Below, one piece after another: positions 54,303 through 62,146 of a stretch of DNA of 64,000 nt. The translations under genes were made by a program, and so were the position numbers. Each line of letters begins with the position of its first letter. Position 1 is the stretch's first letter. A model generated the notes under the pieces. That model was not told the origin of the DNA and searched no databases. It worked only from the letters and a program-made list of their open reading frames with translations. The stretch is from Chitinophagaceae bacterium (GTDB lineage: Bacteria; Bacteroidota; Bacteroidia; Chitinophagales; Chitinophagaceae), in assembly GCA_016715365.1 (NCBI GenBank), contig JADKAM010000001.1, positions 1,426,001 through 1,490,000 of the forward strand. Direction: 5' to 3'.

Positions 54303-54831
54303 CCATTTAGTTTTTAGTTCTTGGTTTTTAGTTGGGGAGAGTCTGAATGTTAGCCTTTTTTATTATCTCTGACTTTAAATTTTTGGCCTTTTAAATCTGA
54401 ATGTCCAAGATAGGAGATCAGTGCATTTGTCATTTTTTTGATCTCTTCAATTAAATCAAACAGTTCTTCCGACTTTTCCTTGCTCATATATTTTCTGTCT
54501 AATGCCCTGTAGAGTTGTGATTTGCATTCAAGTGCGGAGCCATAAGTATAAGTCAGGAAATTGATAAATTCTTTATTGCCCATTCTTCCAAATCCCTCTG
54601 CTATATTATCCATTACAGATCCTGATGACTTGTTGATCTGGTCAACCAATGCGAAATCTTTAGAGAATTTGCCCGTTGTTATCAAATCAAATATTTCATT
54701 GCATAATATCCTCGACTTTTGCCAAACTTTTAAATCTTCAAAACTTTGTATGGTAGCCATAATTATACTGTTTGAATTATCAACTAAGAACTAAGAACTA
54801 AGAACTAAAAACTAAAAACTAAGAACTAAAG
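54303..54831. mobile_element. Candidate small element: four-helix-bundle gene between inverted heptamer arrays
   Basis: About 529 bp. The right end (54781-54831) is seven tandem copies of AACTAAG/AACTAAA. The left end (54303-54334) is the inverted form, four copies with one variant (AACCAAG). Between them is one intact gene. The element starts next to the DUF3467 stop and ends inside the radC stop codon, so it fits exactly between two genes without breaking either. No transposase is encoded. I infer a non-autonomous or self-sufficient small mobile unit; mobility is not shown by this window alone. Confidence 0.6.
54350..54760 (-). CDS. Four-helix-bundle protein (S23/bAvd-like)
   Basis: 136 residues, almost all helix, of the TIGR02436 'four helix bundle / S23 ribosomal protein' family. 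Characteristic segments are SFEDLKVWQKSRILCNEIFD, FALVDQINKSSGSVMDNIAE, GFGRMGNKEFINFLTYTYG, SALECKSQLYRALDRKYMS and EIKKMTNALISYLGH. Relatives occur in intervening sequences of some 23S rRNA genes and resemble the accessory protein Avd of diversity-generating retroelements, which binds nucleic acid and reverse transcriptase. No reverse transcriptase or variable repeat is present here. The gene lies between inverted heptamer arrays, which suggests it belongs to a small element rather than to either neighbour. Confidence 0.88.
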   Translation of the reverse strand: MATIQSFEDLKVWQKSRILCNEIFDLITTGKFSKDFALVDQINKSSGSVMDNIAEGFGRMGNKEFINFLTYTYGSALECKSQLYRALDRKYMSKEKSEELFDLIEEIKKMTNALISYLGHSDLKGQKFKVRDNKKG

Positions 54832-55527
54832 TATTCCCTCATCAGCAAAACTGTAAAAACCATCTTCACTAACAATAATGTGGTCAATTATTTTTATGTC
54901 GAAATAGGCAGCTGCCTCTTTTATCTTTTTGGTAATTTCCTCATCGGCCCGGCTGGGTTTTAAATTACCCGAAGGATGGTTATGGCATAATACAATGGAG
55001 GTTGCATCTTCTTCCAAAGCTTTTTTTAAAATGATCCGGGGATCGGCTACTGTACCGGTTATACCGCCTTTACTTATAATTTCGAAATGATTTATTTTGT
55101 TTGCACGGTTTAAAAAAACTACGGCAAAAACCTCATAACTGTAATCTTTTAATGTTGCCTGTAAGTAGGCTGCAATATCCCTGCTTGATCTTACCACCGT
55201 TTTTTCCAGGGCAGCAGAAGCTTGCCTTCTTCTTCCCAATTCAAGTGCCGCAGTTATAATTATTGATTTGGCTTCGCCAATACCTTTTACCTGTTTAAAA
55301 TCACTGAGCGATAATTTTCCAAGCTCATTTAAATTATCGTGGCCCAGTTTTAATATTTCCTTTGCCAGTTCTACCGCACTTTTATTTTTACTGCCGTTAT
55401 TGATCAAAATAGCAAGGAGCTCTGAATTGCTGAGCGCCGCAGCACCTTTAGCAAGTAATTTCTCTCTTGGGCGGTCATCAATGGCCCAGTTTTTTATAGA
55501 TGTGGAAGGCTTGTTGACATTTTCCAT
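54826..55527 (-). CDS. radC: RadC family JAB/MPN-domain protein
   Basis: 233 residues. The N-terminal HhH-like part shows RPREKLLAKGAAALSNSELL and GHDNLNELGKLSLSDFKQVK. The C-terminal metalloprotease-like domain has the JAMM signature in VLCHNHPSGNLKPSRADEEI (HNH...D). The name comes from an old DNA-repair phenotype since withdrawn; the actual role is unknown. The protein ends YSFADEGIL, as relatives do, and its TAG stop is the first part of the right heptamer array of the adjacent element. It is divergent from prs. Confidence 0.93.
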   Translation of the reverse strand: MENVNKPSTSIKNWAIDDRPREKLLAKGAAALSNSELLAILINNGSKNKSAVELAKEILKLGHDNLNELGKLSLSDFKQVKGIGEAKSIIITAALELGRRRQASAALEKTVVRSSRDIAAYLQATLKDYSYEVFAVVFLNRANKINHFEIISKGGITGTVADPRIILKKALEEDATSIVLCHNHPSGNLKPSRADEEITKKIKEAAAYFDIKIIDHIIVSEDGFYSFADEGIL

Positions 55528-55559
55528 TGCGTGTATATTAAATCATCTTAACTAAGTGA

Positions 55560-55567
55560 TACTTTTG
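55560..55567 (+). promoter_or_regulatory. prs -7 promoter box
   Basis: TACTTTTG fits TAnnTTTG exactly, about 38 bases before the prs ATG. No convincing -33 TTTG at usual spacing. Confidence 0.5.
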
Positions 55568-55605
55568 CAGGATATATTCCTTCACTTATCTCAATTTAAA
55601 TATAT

Positions 55606-56559
55606 ATGGAATCAAATGCAAAAATTTTTTCCGGAACGGGATCCCAATACCTGGCTGAAAAAATTGCAAAAAAATTTGGAGAACCTTTGGGTAAAATAAA
55701 TATTCAGCGTTTCAGCGATGGGGAAATTTATGTTGAATTTAAAGAAAGTATCAGGGGACAGTTTGTGTTTTTAGTTCAAAGCACGTATGCTCCTTCTGAT
55801 AATTTAATGGAGTTGCTTTTAATGATCGATGCTGCAAAAAGGGCATCGGCTTATAAAGTGATTGCAGTCATTCCTTACTACGGACTTGCCCGCCAGGACA
55901 GGAAGGACAGGCCAAGGGTGGCGATAGGATCTAAACTGGTTGCCAATATGCTTACTGCAGCCGGTGCCGACAGGGTTATCACCATGGATCTGCATGCCCC
56001 GCAAATACAGGGCTATTTTGACATACCTGTTGATCACCTGGATTCTTCTGCCGTTTTTATACCTTATATAGAAAATTTAAAACTTGAGAATTTAACTTTT
56101 GCGGCACCCGATGTGGGCAGTGCAAACCGCATACGTGAGATAGCAACCTATTTTGAATGTGAAATGGTTATTTGTGATAAGCACAGAAAAAGAGCCAATG
56201 AAATTGCCAGTATGGTGGTGATAGGAGATGTAACAGACCGTGACGTTGTTTTGATTGATGATATTTGTGATACAGGCGGCACATTATGCAAAAGCGCTGC
56301 TTTAATGAAGGAAAAAGGGGCCAGAAGTGTAAGAGCATTGTGTACGCATCCGGTATTAAGCGGTAATGCCTACCAGAATATTGAAAATAGTGTGCTGGAA
56401 GAGTTAGTAGTTTGTGATACCATTCCTTTAAGAGGCGATTGTGCTAAAATTAAAGTAGTTTCTACTGATGAATTATTTGCTGTTACTATACGTAATGCCT
56501 TTGAAAATAAGAGCATTAACAGCTTATTTATGAGAAGCAGGATGGCGAATAAAAAGTAG
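55606..56559 (+). CDS. prs: Ribose-phosphate pyrophosphokinase
   Basis: Makes PRPP from ribose 5-phosphate and ATP for nucleotide, histidine and tryptophan synthesis. 317 residues, class I length. Visible: INIQRFSDGEIYVEFKESIR, the flexible loop YYGLARQDRKDRPRVAIGS, ITMDLHAPQIQGYFDIPVDH and the PRPP-binding motif VVLIDDICDTGGTL. Complete. Its TAG stop is the first three bases of an inverted heptamer array that separates it from rplY. Confidence 0.97.
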   Translation: MESNAKIFSGTGSQYLAEKIAKKFGEPLGKINIQRFSDGEIYVEFKESIRGQFVFLVQSTYAPSDNLMELLLMIDAAKRASAYKVIAVIPYYGLARQDRKDRPRVAIGSKLVANMLTAAGADRVITMDLHAPQIQGYFDIPVDHLDSSAVFIPYIENLKLENLTFAAPDVGSANRIREIATYFECEMVICDKHRKRANEIASMVVIGDVTDRDVVLIDDICDTGGTLCKSAALMKEKGARSVRALCTHPVLSGNAYQNIENSVLEELVVCDTIPLRGDCAKIKVVSTDELFAVTIRNAFENKSINSLFMRSRMANKK

Positions 56560-56629
56560 TTCATAGTCGGTAGTTCTTAGTTCGGAGTCGTTGTCAGACT
56601 ACCAATTAAAGACTATGAACTATCGACTA
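56557..56629. repeat. Inverted pair of heptamer arrays between prs and rplY
   Basis: The left arm is in 7-bp units TAGTTCA, TAGTCGG, TAGTTCT, TAGTTCG, GAGTCGT. The right arm read on the minus strand gives TAGTCGA, TAGTTCA, TAGTCTT, TAATTGG, TAGTCTG. The 12-base stretch TAGTTCATAGTC is perfectly inverted at the two ends. There is no gene inside. It is the same unit type as the four-helix-bundle element and starts exactly on the prs stop codon. Confidence 0.65.
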
Positions 56630-56636
56630 AAATACC

Positions 56637-56644
56637 TACCTTTG
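56637..56644 (+). promoter_or_regulatory. rplY -7 promoter box
   Basis: TACCTTTG fits TAnnTTTG exactly, about 25 bases before the ATG. The place for a -33 box falls at the end of the inverted heptamer array, so the array may influence this promoter. Confidence 0.5.
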
Positions 56645-56669
56645 CGCCTCATTAAAAAAATATACTACA

Positions 56670-57293
56670 ATGAAATCAATTACAATCGAAGGACAACTGA
56701 GGACCGAAAGCGGAAAAAAAGCCACCCGCCAACTTCGCTCTCAGAAAATGGTGCCAGGTGTAATTTATGGTGGTTCTCAAGAGATCAATTTCTCTGCTCC
56801 TGCAACTGCTTTTAAAGACATCGTTTACACCTCAGAATTTATGGTGGCAAACATTACTATTGACGGTAAATCTTACCGTTGTATTTTAAAAGATCTGCAG
56901 TTTCATAAAGTAACTGATCTGTTACTGCATGTTGACTTTTTAGAACTGGTTGAAGATAAAAAGGTTATTGCAACCCTGCCACTTCATTACATTGGTGTTC
57001 CTGCAGGTGTAAAAGCCGGTGGAAAGCTGGTACTTAAAATGAAAACAGTAAAAGTAAAAGCACTTCCAAAATACCTGAAAGAGCATATTGAAGTAAATAT
57101 CGAAAAACTGGAACTGAATGAAAATATCCGGGTAGAAGATATTCCAATGGACAATATGGAAGTTTTAAACTCTCCACGTATTCCTATTGCTTCTGTAACG
57201 ATGACAAGGCAATTGAAACAGGAAGAATCTGCTGCTCCTAAAGCTGCTGCAGCCCCTGCCGCAAAAGCTGCTGCTCCGGAAGCAAAAAAATAA
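56670..57293 (+). CDS. rplY: 50S ribosomal protein L25/general stress protein Ctc
   Basis: 207 residues. The N-terminal L25 domain, which binds 5S rRNA, begins MKSITIEGQLRTESGKKATR and has MVPGVIYGGSQEINFSAP and CILKDLQFHKVTDLLLHVDF. The C-terminal Ctc-type (TL5) domain follows (about 95-185; VPAGVKAGGKLVLKMKTVKV). An Ala/Lys-rich tail closes the protein (about 187-207). The long form is usual in Bacteroidota. It is a single-gene unit with its own promoter and terminator. Confidence 0.96.
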   Translation: MKSITIEGQLRTESGKKATRQLRSQKMVPGVIYGGSQEINFSAPATAFKDIVYTSEFMVANITIDGKSYRCILKDLQFHKVTDLLLHVDFLELVEDKKVIATLPLHYIGVPAGVKAGGKLVLKMKTVKVKALPKYLKEHIEVNIEKLELNENIRVEDIPMDNMEVLNSPRIPIASVTMTRQLKQEESAAPKAAAAPAAKAAAPEAKK

Positions 57294-57315
57294 CAACACA
57301 AAGATCATCATAAAG

Positions 57316-57344
57316 AGCCTTTCCTTACCGGAAAGGCTTTTTTT
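57316..57344 (+). terminator. Intrinsic terminator of rplY
   Basis: A perfect 9-bp stem AGCCTTTCC / GGAAAGGCT, five-base loop, then TTTTTTT. It starts 22 bp after the stop. Confidence 0.85.
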
Positions 57345-57375
57345 AATTGGTAAGGTAATGCCATAAAACTTTAAT

Positions 57376-57383
57376 TACCTTTG
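57376..57383 (+). promoter_or_regulatory. yidC -7 promoter box
   Basis: TACCTTTG fits TAnnTTTG exactly, 20 bases before the ATG at 57404. Confidence 0.5.
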
Positions 57384-57403
57384 CCAACCTAAAACAAGTA
57401 AAA

Positions 57404-59245
57404 ATGGGAATGGATAGAAATACGGTCATTGGCTTTGTACTGATAGGGGCATTATTAATTGCCATGTTTGTTATTAACAGCCGTAGCAACCAGGCATTTT
57501 TGACTGAGAAGAAAAGAGTAGAAGATTCGATAGCTGCCGCAAAACCAAAAGTTGATCCGGTTGTAGCAAAGAAAGACTCTATTGTTCTTGATTCAATATT
57601 GGCAGCCAAACAAAAATTACCAGCGGCTTTTATAACTGATACAACTGAACATTTTGACACACTGGAAAATGATTTGCTGAAAATAGTATTTACCAATAAA
57701 GGCGGACAACCAAAAACTGTTGAATTAAAGAAGTTTAAAAAATTTGATGGCAGACCCCTTATTTTGGAAAATGGTAAATTTAATAAGTTATCCTATCTTA
57801 TCAATACCGGCAATAACCAAACAAAGCAAACAGCAGATATTGCATTTGTAAGCAGCAGTAAAACTGTGAATGCAAGTAAGACACAAAGCGTTTCTTTTGT
57901 ATTAAAAGATTCAACGGGTAAGGAAATAACACACCAGTATACTTTACAGCCGGCCAGTTACATGGTGGATTTTAATATTTCCATGACTGGAGCAGATAAG
58001 CTGGTTTCGCAGAATACTATTAATTTACTATGGCAAACAGAAGCGCCTCAAATTGAAAGTGATATTAAATACGAAAGACAACAAAGCCATTTAGGTTACT
58101 TAAAAGACGGGAGCAATTATGATTTTGAGTATATAGGTTCTGGAGATGACAAAAAATTTGAAAAGCCTGTGGAATGGCTTGCTGTAAAACAACAGTTTTT
58201 TATAGCTGCTTTATCTGCAAAAAGTAAATTTCAAAGCGCATTCGTTAAATGGGTTGTGCCTGATGATTCTTTGCACATTATTTCTCAGACAACAGCCAAT
58301 TGTAATATTCAGCTTGCCGGAAGTTCAGCAGGTAATACTGCTTTACAGTTATATTATGGACCAAGTGATTACAATGTTTTAAGTACCTATAATAACCAAA
58401 TGGAGAATATTGTGCCTTACGGAAGTGGTGTATTTGCTTTTGTAAAATACATCAACAGGCATTTCTTATTACCCGTTTTTGATTTTTTAAGAAATCATAT
58501 TGCCAGTATGGGAATGGTTATTTTATTACTTACCCTTTTGATCCGTTTAATTACTTCTCCCATACTGTACAAAAGTTATTTGAGTGGTGCAAAAATGAAA
58601 GCACTTAAGCCCGAAATTGACAGGCTTAAAGAAAAGCATGGAGATGATAAACAGGCTTTCAGCATGGACCAGATGAAGCTCTGGAAATCGGCAGGGGTAA
58701 GCCCGCTTGGCGGATGTTTACCGGCTTTGCTGCAGATACCTATATTCATGTCGTTGTATTATTTCTTTCAATCTAATATTTCGCTGAGGGGCGAAAGTTT
58801 TTTATGGGCAAAAGACCTGGCTGCATATGACTCAATTGCTTCTTTGCCATTTTCAATTCCTTTTTATGGAGACCATGTAAGCTTGTTCACCATTACTGCA
58901 ACTGTAACCAGTTTAATTATTTCTATTTACAGTATGAGTAATATGCAGGATAACAGTAACCCGGTAATGAAGTATATGCCCTATATTTTCCCGGTACTGT
59001 TGTTAGGTGTTTTTAATAACCTGCCAGCTGCATTAACCTGGTATTATACAGTATCCAATACAATTACGCTCATCCTTCAGATTGTAATACAGAAGTATAT
59101 CATTAATCACGAAAAAATTCTTGCGCAGATTGAAGAAAACCGGAAGAAACCGGTAAAGCAAAGTAAGTTTCAGGAACGGATGATGGCTATGCAGGAAAGC
59201 AATAAAAAACTGCAGGACATGAAGAAAAAATCGGGAAAAAATTAG
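57404..59245 (+). CDS. yidC: Membrane protein insertase YidC
   Basis: Inserts and folds inner-membrane proteins, alone or with SecYEG. 613 residues: an N-terminal anchor (about 6-24, VIGFVLIGALLIAMFVI), a large periplasmic beta domain (about 70-345), then the conserved five-span core (about 350-575) with FVKYINRHFLLPVFDFLRNH, LIRLITSPILYKSYLSGAKM, the cytoplasmic hairpin (EIDRLKEKHGDDKQAFSMDQ) and GGCLPALLQIPIFMSLYYFF. A basic C-terminal tail suits ribosome binding. The TAG stop overlaps a short TAGTTTA-TAGTTAA remnant of the heptamer type, and a terminator follows. Confidence 0.97.
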   Translation: MGMDRNTVIGFVLIGALLIAMFVINSRSNQAFLTEKKRVEDSIAAAKPKVDPVVAKKDSIVLDSILAAKQKLPAAFITDTTEHFDTLENDLLKIVFTNKGGQPKTVELKKFKKFDGRPLILENGKFNKLSYLINTGNNQTKQTADIAFVSSSKTVNASKTQSVSFVLKDSTGKEITHQYTLQPASYMVDFNISMTGADKLVSQNTINLLWQTEAPQIESDIKYERQQSHLGYLKDGSNYDFEYIGSGDDKKFEKPVEWLAVKQQFFIAALSAKSKFQSAFVKWVVPDDSLHIISQTTANCNIQLAGSSAGNTALQLYYGPSDYNVLSTYNNQMENIVPYGSGVFAFVKYINRHFLLPVFDFLRNHIASMGMVILLLTLLIRLITSPILYKSYLSGAKMKALKPEIDRLKEKHGDDKQAFSMDQMKLWKSAGVSPLGGCLPALLQIPIFMSLYYFFQSNISLRGESFLWAKDLAAYDSIASLPFSIPFYGDHVSLFTITATVTSLIISIYSMSNMQDNSNPVMKYMPYIFPVLLLGVFNNLPAALTWYYTVSNTITLILQIVIQKYIINHEKILAQIEENRKKPVKQSKFQERMMAMQESNKKLQDMKKKSGKN

Positions 59246-59265
59246 TTTATAGTTAAAGATTTCAC

Positions 59266-59301
59266 AACCTGCAGGCTGTTAAAGGCTTTGCAGGTTTTTT
59301 T
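59266..59301 (+). terminator. Intrinsic terminator of yidC
   Basis: AACCTGCA and TGCAGGTT pair across a loop that can itself fold partly (AGGCTGTTAAAGGCT), followed by TTTTTT. It starts 21 bp after the stop. Confidence 0.75.
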
Positions 59302-59408
59302 ATGGGCATAAGTCAATTCTGGCATGGGATTTTATTATACAACAGGATGAAGCTTAATTTAAATATCATATTAAGCGAAGTAGTACCTTTAAGTAAATAA
59401 TTACTACA

Positions 59409-60077
59409 ATGAAAAAAGTTAGAGGATTTATGTTGTTAGCGGGGCTTTTTGCAGCCTTTGTTTCTGCAAATGCACAGCGGAATATTGCTGAAGCTACTAT
59501 TGTGTATGATATGGTAATTCAGACCGGTAATAATACACCTCAGTCTGGCGGTGCACTCACCGGTGCTACAACCACTGTTTATTTAAAAGGGAATAACAGC
59601 CGTACAGATATGGCCAGTACCTTAGGTAAGGAAGTAACTATCTATAATTCGAAAACGAATAATGCAGTTATTTTAAAAGAATTCAGCGGACAAAAATTAA
59701 TGATCACACTTAGCAAGGAAAACTGGATAGCAAAAAACAAAATGTACAGTAATATTAAATTTGAACTTACCGGTGAATCTAAAATAATTGGAGGTTATAA
59801 TACTAAAAAGGCAATTGCTAAAATGGCCGATGGTAAAACATTTGAAGTGTATTATACACCAGAACTGGTACCAAACAATAAGGAATACGATCATACTTTC
59901 AGTAACCTTCCCGGCCTGGCTGTTCAGTACGAAATTGAATCAGGTAAAATGAGATTCAGGTATACGCTGGCTTCAATAAATTATGATCCCGTTCCCGTTT
60001 CACTGTTCGATTTTCCTACTTCCGGTTACAGAACGATGACCTACGAAGAGAATCAGAATCTTAAAAAAGGAAATTGA
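59409..60077 (+). CDS. Exported DUF4412/GLPGLI-like protein
   Basis: 222 residues with a signal peptide (FMLLAGLFAAFVSANAQ). The mature part opens with AEATIVYDMVIQTGN, as in GLPGLI and DUF4412 proteins, and continues through beta-strands and the segment GGYNTKKAIAKMADGKTFEV, a KIxGYxTKKA-type motif common in these families. The end is LFDFPTSGYRTMTYEE. Function of the families is unknown; a periplasmic lipid- or peptide-binding fold is only a guess. A single-gene unit sharing a bidirectional terminator with the convergent next gene. Confidence 0.72.
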   Translation: MKKVRGFMLLAGLFAAFVSANAQRNIAEATIVYDMVIQTGNNTPQSGGALTGATTTVYLKGNNSRTDMASTLGKEVTIYNSKTNNAVILKEFSGQKLMITLSKENWIAKNKMYSNIKFELTGESKIIGGYNTKKAIAKMADGKTFEVYYTPELVPNNKEYDHTFSNLPGLAVQYEIESGKMRFRYTLASINYDPVPVSLFDFPTSGYRTMTYEENQNLKKGN

Positions 60078-60094
60078 TAAAATAAAGGGAATAA

Positions 60095-60120
60095 AAAAAG
60101 CTTGAAATTTCAAGCTTTTT
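60095..60120. terminator. Bidirectional intrinsic terminator
   Basis: A perfect 26-base palindrome, AAAAAGCTTGAAA and its complement, flanked by A- and T-tracts so it can stop transcription from both sides. It overlaps the stop codon of the minus-strand gene. Confidence 0.8.
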
Positions 60121-60469
60121 AATGTGTTTTGATGATCAGTTTAACTCCGGAGTACCCCTGTTTCATATCCGGTACTGCAAAAACCTGTTTGTGAGGGATT
60201 ATATAAACTGTATTACCTTTTTGATAGGTAAGCAAAGTATTATTTAAGTATGAAGTGCCGTTTACCTGCTGATTTGCCAGTAAACTACCGGTATATTTTA
60301 AACCGGTTTTCAGGTTAAGGCCTATTGAATTCCTTAAAGAATTTCCGGCGTTAATATTGAGGCTGACTTTAGATTTGTTCTTCTTTCCTATGCCTTTATC
60401 AGCCATAGCACTAAAACCTATGCCGCTAAGCATAAGAATTATCACTATCATTTTGGCCTTTTTAAACAT
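60119..60469 (-). CDS. Small hypothetical exported protein
   Basis: 116 residues from the start MFKKAKMIVIILMLSGIGFS at 60469; the upstream ATG would add a charged leader that spoils the signal. A signal peptide ends near AMA. The mature part is basic at first (DKGIGKKNKSKVSLNINAG) and then beta-rich (GLKYTGSLLANQQVN, GNTVYIIPHKQVFAVPDM, GVKLIIKTH). No family recognised. It is convergent with the previous gene and shares its terminator. Confidence 0.58.
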   Translation of the reverse strand: MFKKAKMIVIILMLSGIGFSAMADKGIGKKNKSKVSLNINAGNSLRNSIGLNLKTGLKYTGSLLANQQVNGTSYLNNTLLTYQKGNTVYIIPHKQVFAVPDMKQGYSGVKLIIKTH

Positions 60470-60638
60470 TGGTTTTAAATTTTTTTGAACAATCTTGAAC
60501 AAATATATTGAAAAAAAATTGGTAATTCCATACCATTCATCAATTCTTTTTACATTCTTTTAACGTTTATATTTAAAAATTGTTACAAAAAGTTGATTGT
60601 TTCTTCAAAACTTCCTAATTTACAATAACCTACAGCCC

Positions 60639-62060
60639 ATGAGTAAATATCCTTATCGTCAGGACAGAGAAGAAATAAAAGCATTACTCCAACAATTTGA
60701 TAATCTCAAAGCAGGCCAATCCAACTCATTTATTGAAGAAGATTCTTTTGAACGTATTATTGATTATTTTGATGAAAAGGAACAGTTGAACCAGGCTTTG
60801 GAAGCGGCTGAGTACGGAACTGAACAATATCCCTACTCATCTATGCTGCTTTTAAAAAAGGCCGACATCTTGATCGCCCTGCGGCATTATAAAGAAGCCC
60901 TGTTTATACTTGATCAGGCCGAGCTGCTGGACAGCCGGGATACCAATCTTTTTATTTTAAAAACGGATGCTTACCTGGCTTTGGATATGCAGCAAAAAGC
61001 AGCTGATGTTCTGGAGGCAGCTATTCATGATTTTGATGGCGAGGAGCGGCTTGACCTGTTATTTGAACTGTCTGATGTATATGATGATTATGAAAATTTT
61101 GAAAAGGTTTTTGATTGCCTGAAAATGATACTGGAACAGGAACCCAATAACGAAGAAGCGTTATATAAAATATGTTTCTGGACCGATTTTACCGGCAGAA
61201 ACGAAGAAGGGATACGTTTGCACCAAAAAATAATTGACGAATTTCCATTTAACGAACTGGCATGGTTTAACCTGGCTGCTGCATACCAGGGCTTAAAATT
61301 ATACGAAAAAGCCATTGATGCTTATGAGTATGCTATTGCCATTGATGAAAAATTTGACTTTGCCCTGCGAAATATGGGTGATGCCTATATACGCCTGCGC
61401 CGGTATAAAGAAGCTGTTGAGGTTTTAGAAAGGGTGTTGGAACTGGCCCGCCCTGAGGATGTTATTTACGAAGCTATTGGGCATTGTTACGACAAAATGG
61501 GTAATTATGCCCAGGCCAGGTTTAATTACCGTAAAGCAAGCCATTTAAACAGCGAGGATACCCAACTGAATTATAAAATCGCCTGTACTTACATGAATGA
61601 AGGTACCTGGGACAGTGCCATAAAAAACCTTGAAATAGCTATGCGTATCCATCGCATGCAGCCCGAATACAACCTGGCCATGGGCCAATGCTACATGGAG
61701 TTGGATAAACTGGATGATGCTATCACTTATTTTGGAAATGTGGTAAGGGTAAGGCCTAAAAATATCAATGGCTGGATAGAATTACTGAAATGCCTGTACA
61801 AAGCCGAAATGATGGAGGAAGGGCTTGAATATGCCGGCTTTGCTTTTGAACAAACGGATGGCAAACCTATTTTTCTCTTTTATAAAAGTGCCTTTTTATA
61901 TGCCCTGGGTAAAGCAAAAGAGGCGCTGTTGCATTTGGAAACCGGTATGACCCGTAATCCCAAACTGATTAAGAAATTCATAGAAATTAATCCTTCCATA
62001 CTACAGGTACAACAGGTGGTTGATCTGATAGCCCGGTATAAGAAACGTCATTCTATTTAA
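60639..62060 (+). CDS. TPR repeat protein
   Basis: 473 residues from the start MSKYPYRQDREEIKALLQQF at 60639; an ATG 42 bases upstream is less likely. About ten tandem TPR-like helix pairs fill the protein (e.g. YKEALFILDQAELLDSRDTN, FNELAWFNLAAAYQGLKLYE, FALRNMGDAYIRLRRYKEAV, YNLAMGQCYMELDKLDDAIT, NGWIELLKCLYKAEMMEEGL). No signal peptide, so it is a cytosolic scaffold; the partner is unknown. It is upstream of the phosphosulfolactate synthase homologue on the same strand, but the latter has its own promoter box. Confidence 0.85.
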   Translation: MSKYPYRQDREEIKALLQQFDNLKAGQSNSFIEEDSFERIIDYFDEKEQLNQALEAAEYGTEQYPYSSMLLLKKADILIALRHYKEALFILDQAELLDSRDTNLFILKTDAYLALDMQQKAADVLEAAIHDFDGEERLDLLFELSDVYDDYENFEKVFDCLKMILEQEPNNEEALYKICFWTDFTGRNEEGIRLHQKIIDEFPFNELAWFNLAAAYQGLKLYEKAIDAYEYAIAIDEKFDFALRNMGDAYIRLRRYKEAVEVLERVLELARPEDVIYEAIGHCYDKMGNYAQARFNYRKASHLNSEDTQLNYKIACTYMNEGTWDSAIKNLEIAMRIHRMQPEYNLAMGQCYMELDKLDDAITYFGNVVRVRPKNINGWIELLKCLYKAEMMEEGLEYAGFAFEQTDGKPIFLFYKSAFLYALGKAKEALLHLETGMTRNPKLIKKFIEINPSILQVQQVVDLIARYKKRHSI

Positions 62061-62118
62061 TGGATTCTCCTTTTCAAAAACCTGATTTAGATTGTATTTT
62101 TTATTGAAGTGCATGGGT

Positions 62119-62126
62119 TATCTTTG
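62119..62126 (+). promoter_or_regulatory. -7 promoter box of the comA-like/aroE operon
   Basis: TATCTTTG fits TAnnTTTG exactly, about 20 bases before the ATG at 62147. Confidence 0.5.
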
Positions 62127-62146
62127 CACCTCTTAAATTATACGCA

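Noticed and set aside
54350..54760. Part of a diversity-generating retroelement
   Set aside because: The protein resembles Avd, but no reverse transcriptase, template repeat or variable repeat is visible in the window.
54781..54831. Possible CRISPR array
   Set aside because: The 7-bp units are contiguous with no spacers, and no cas genes are present.
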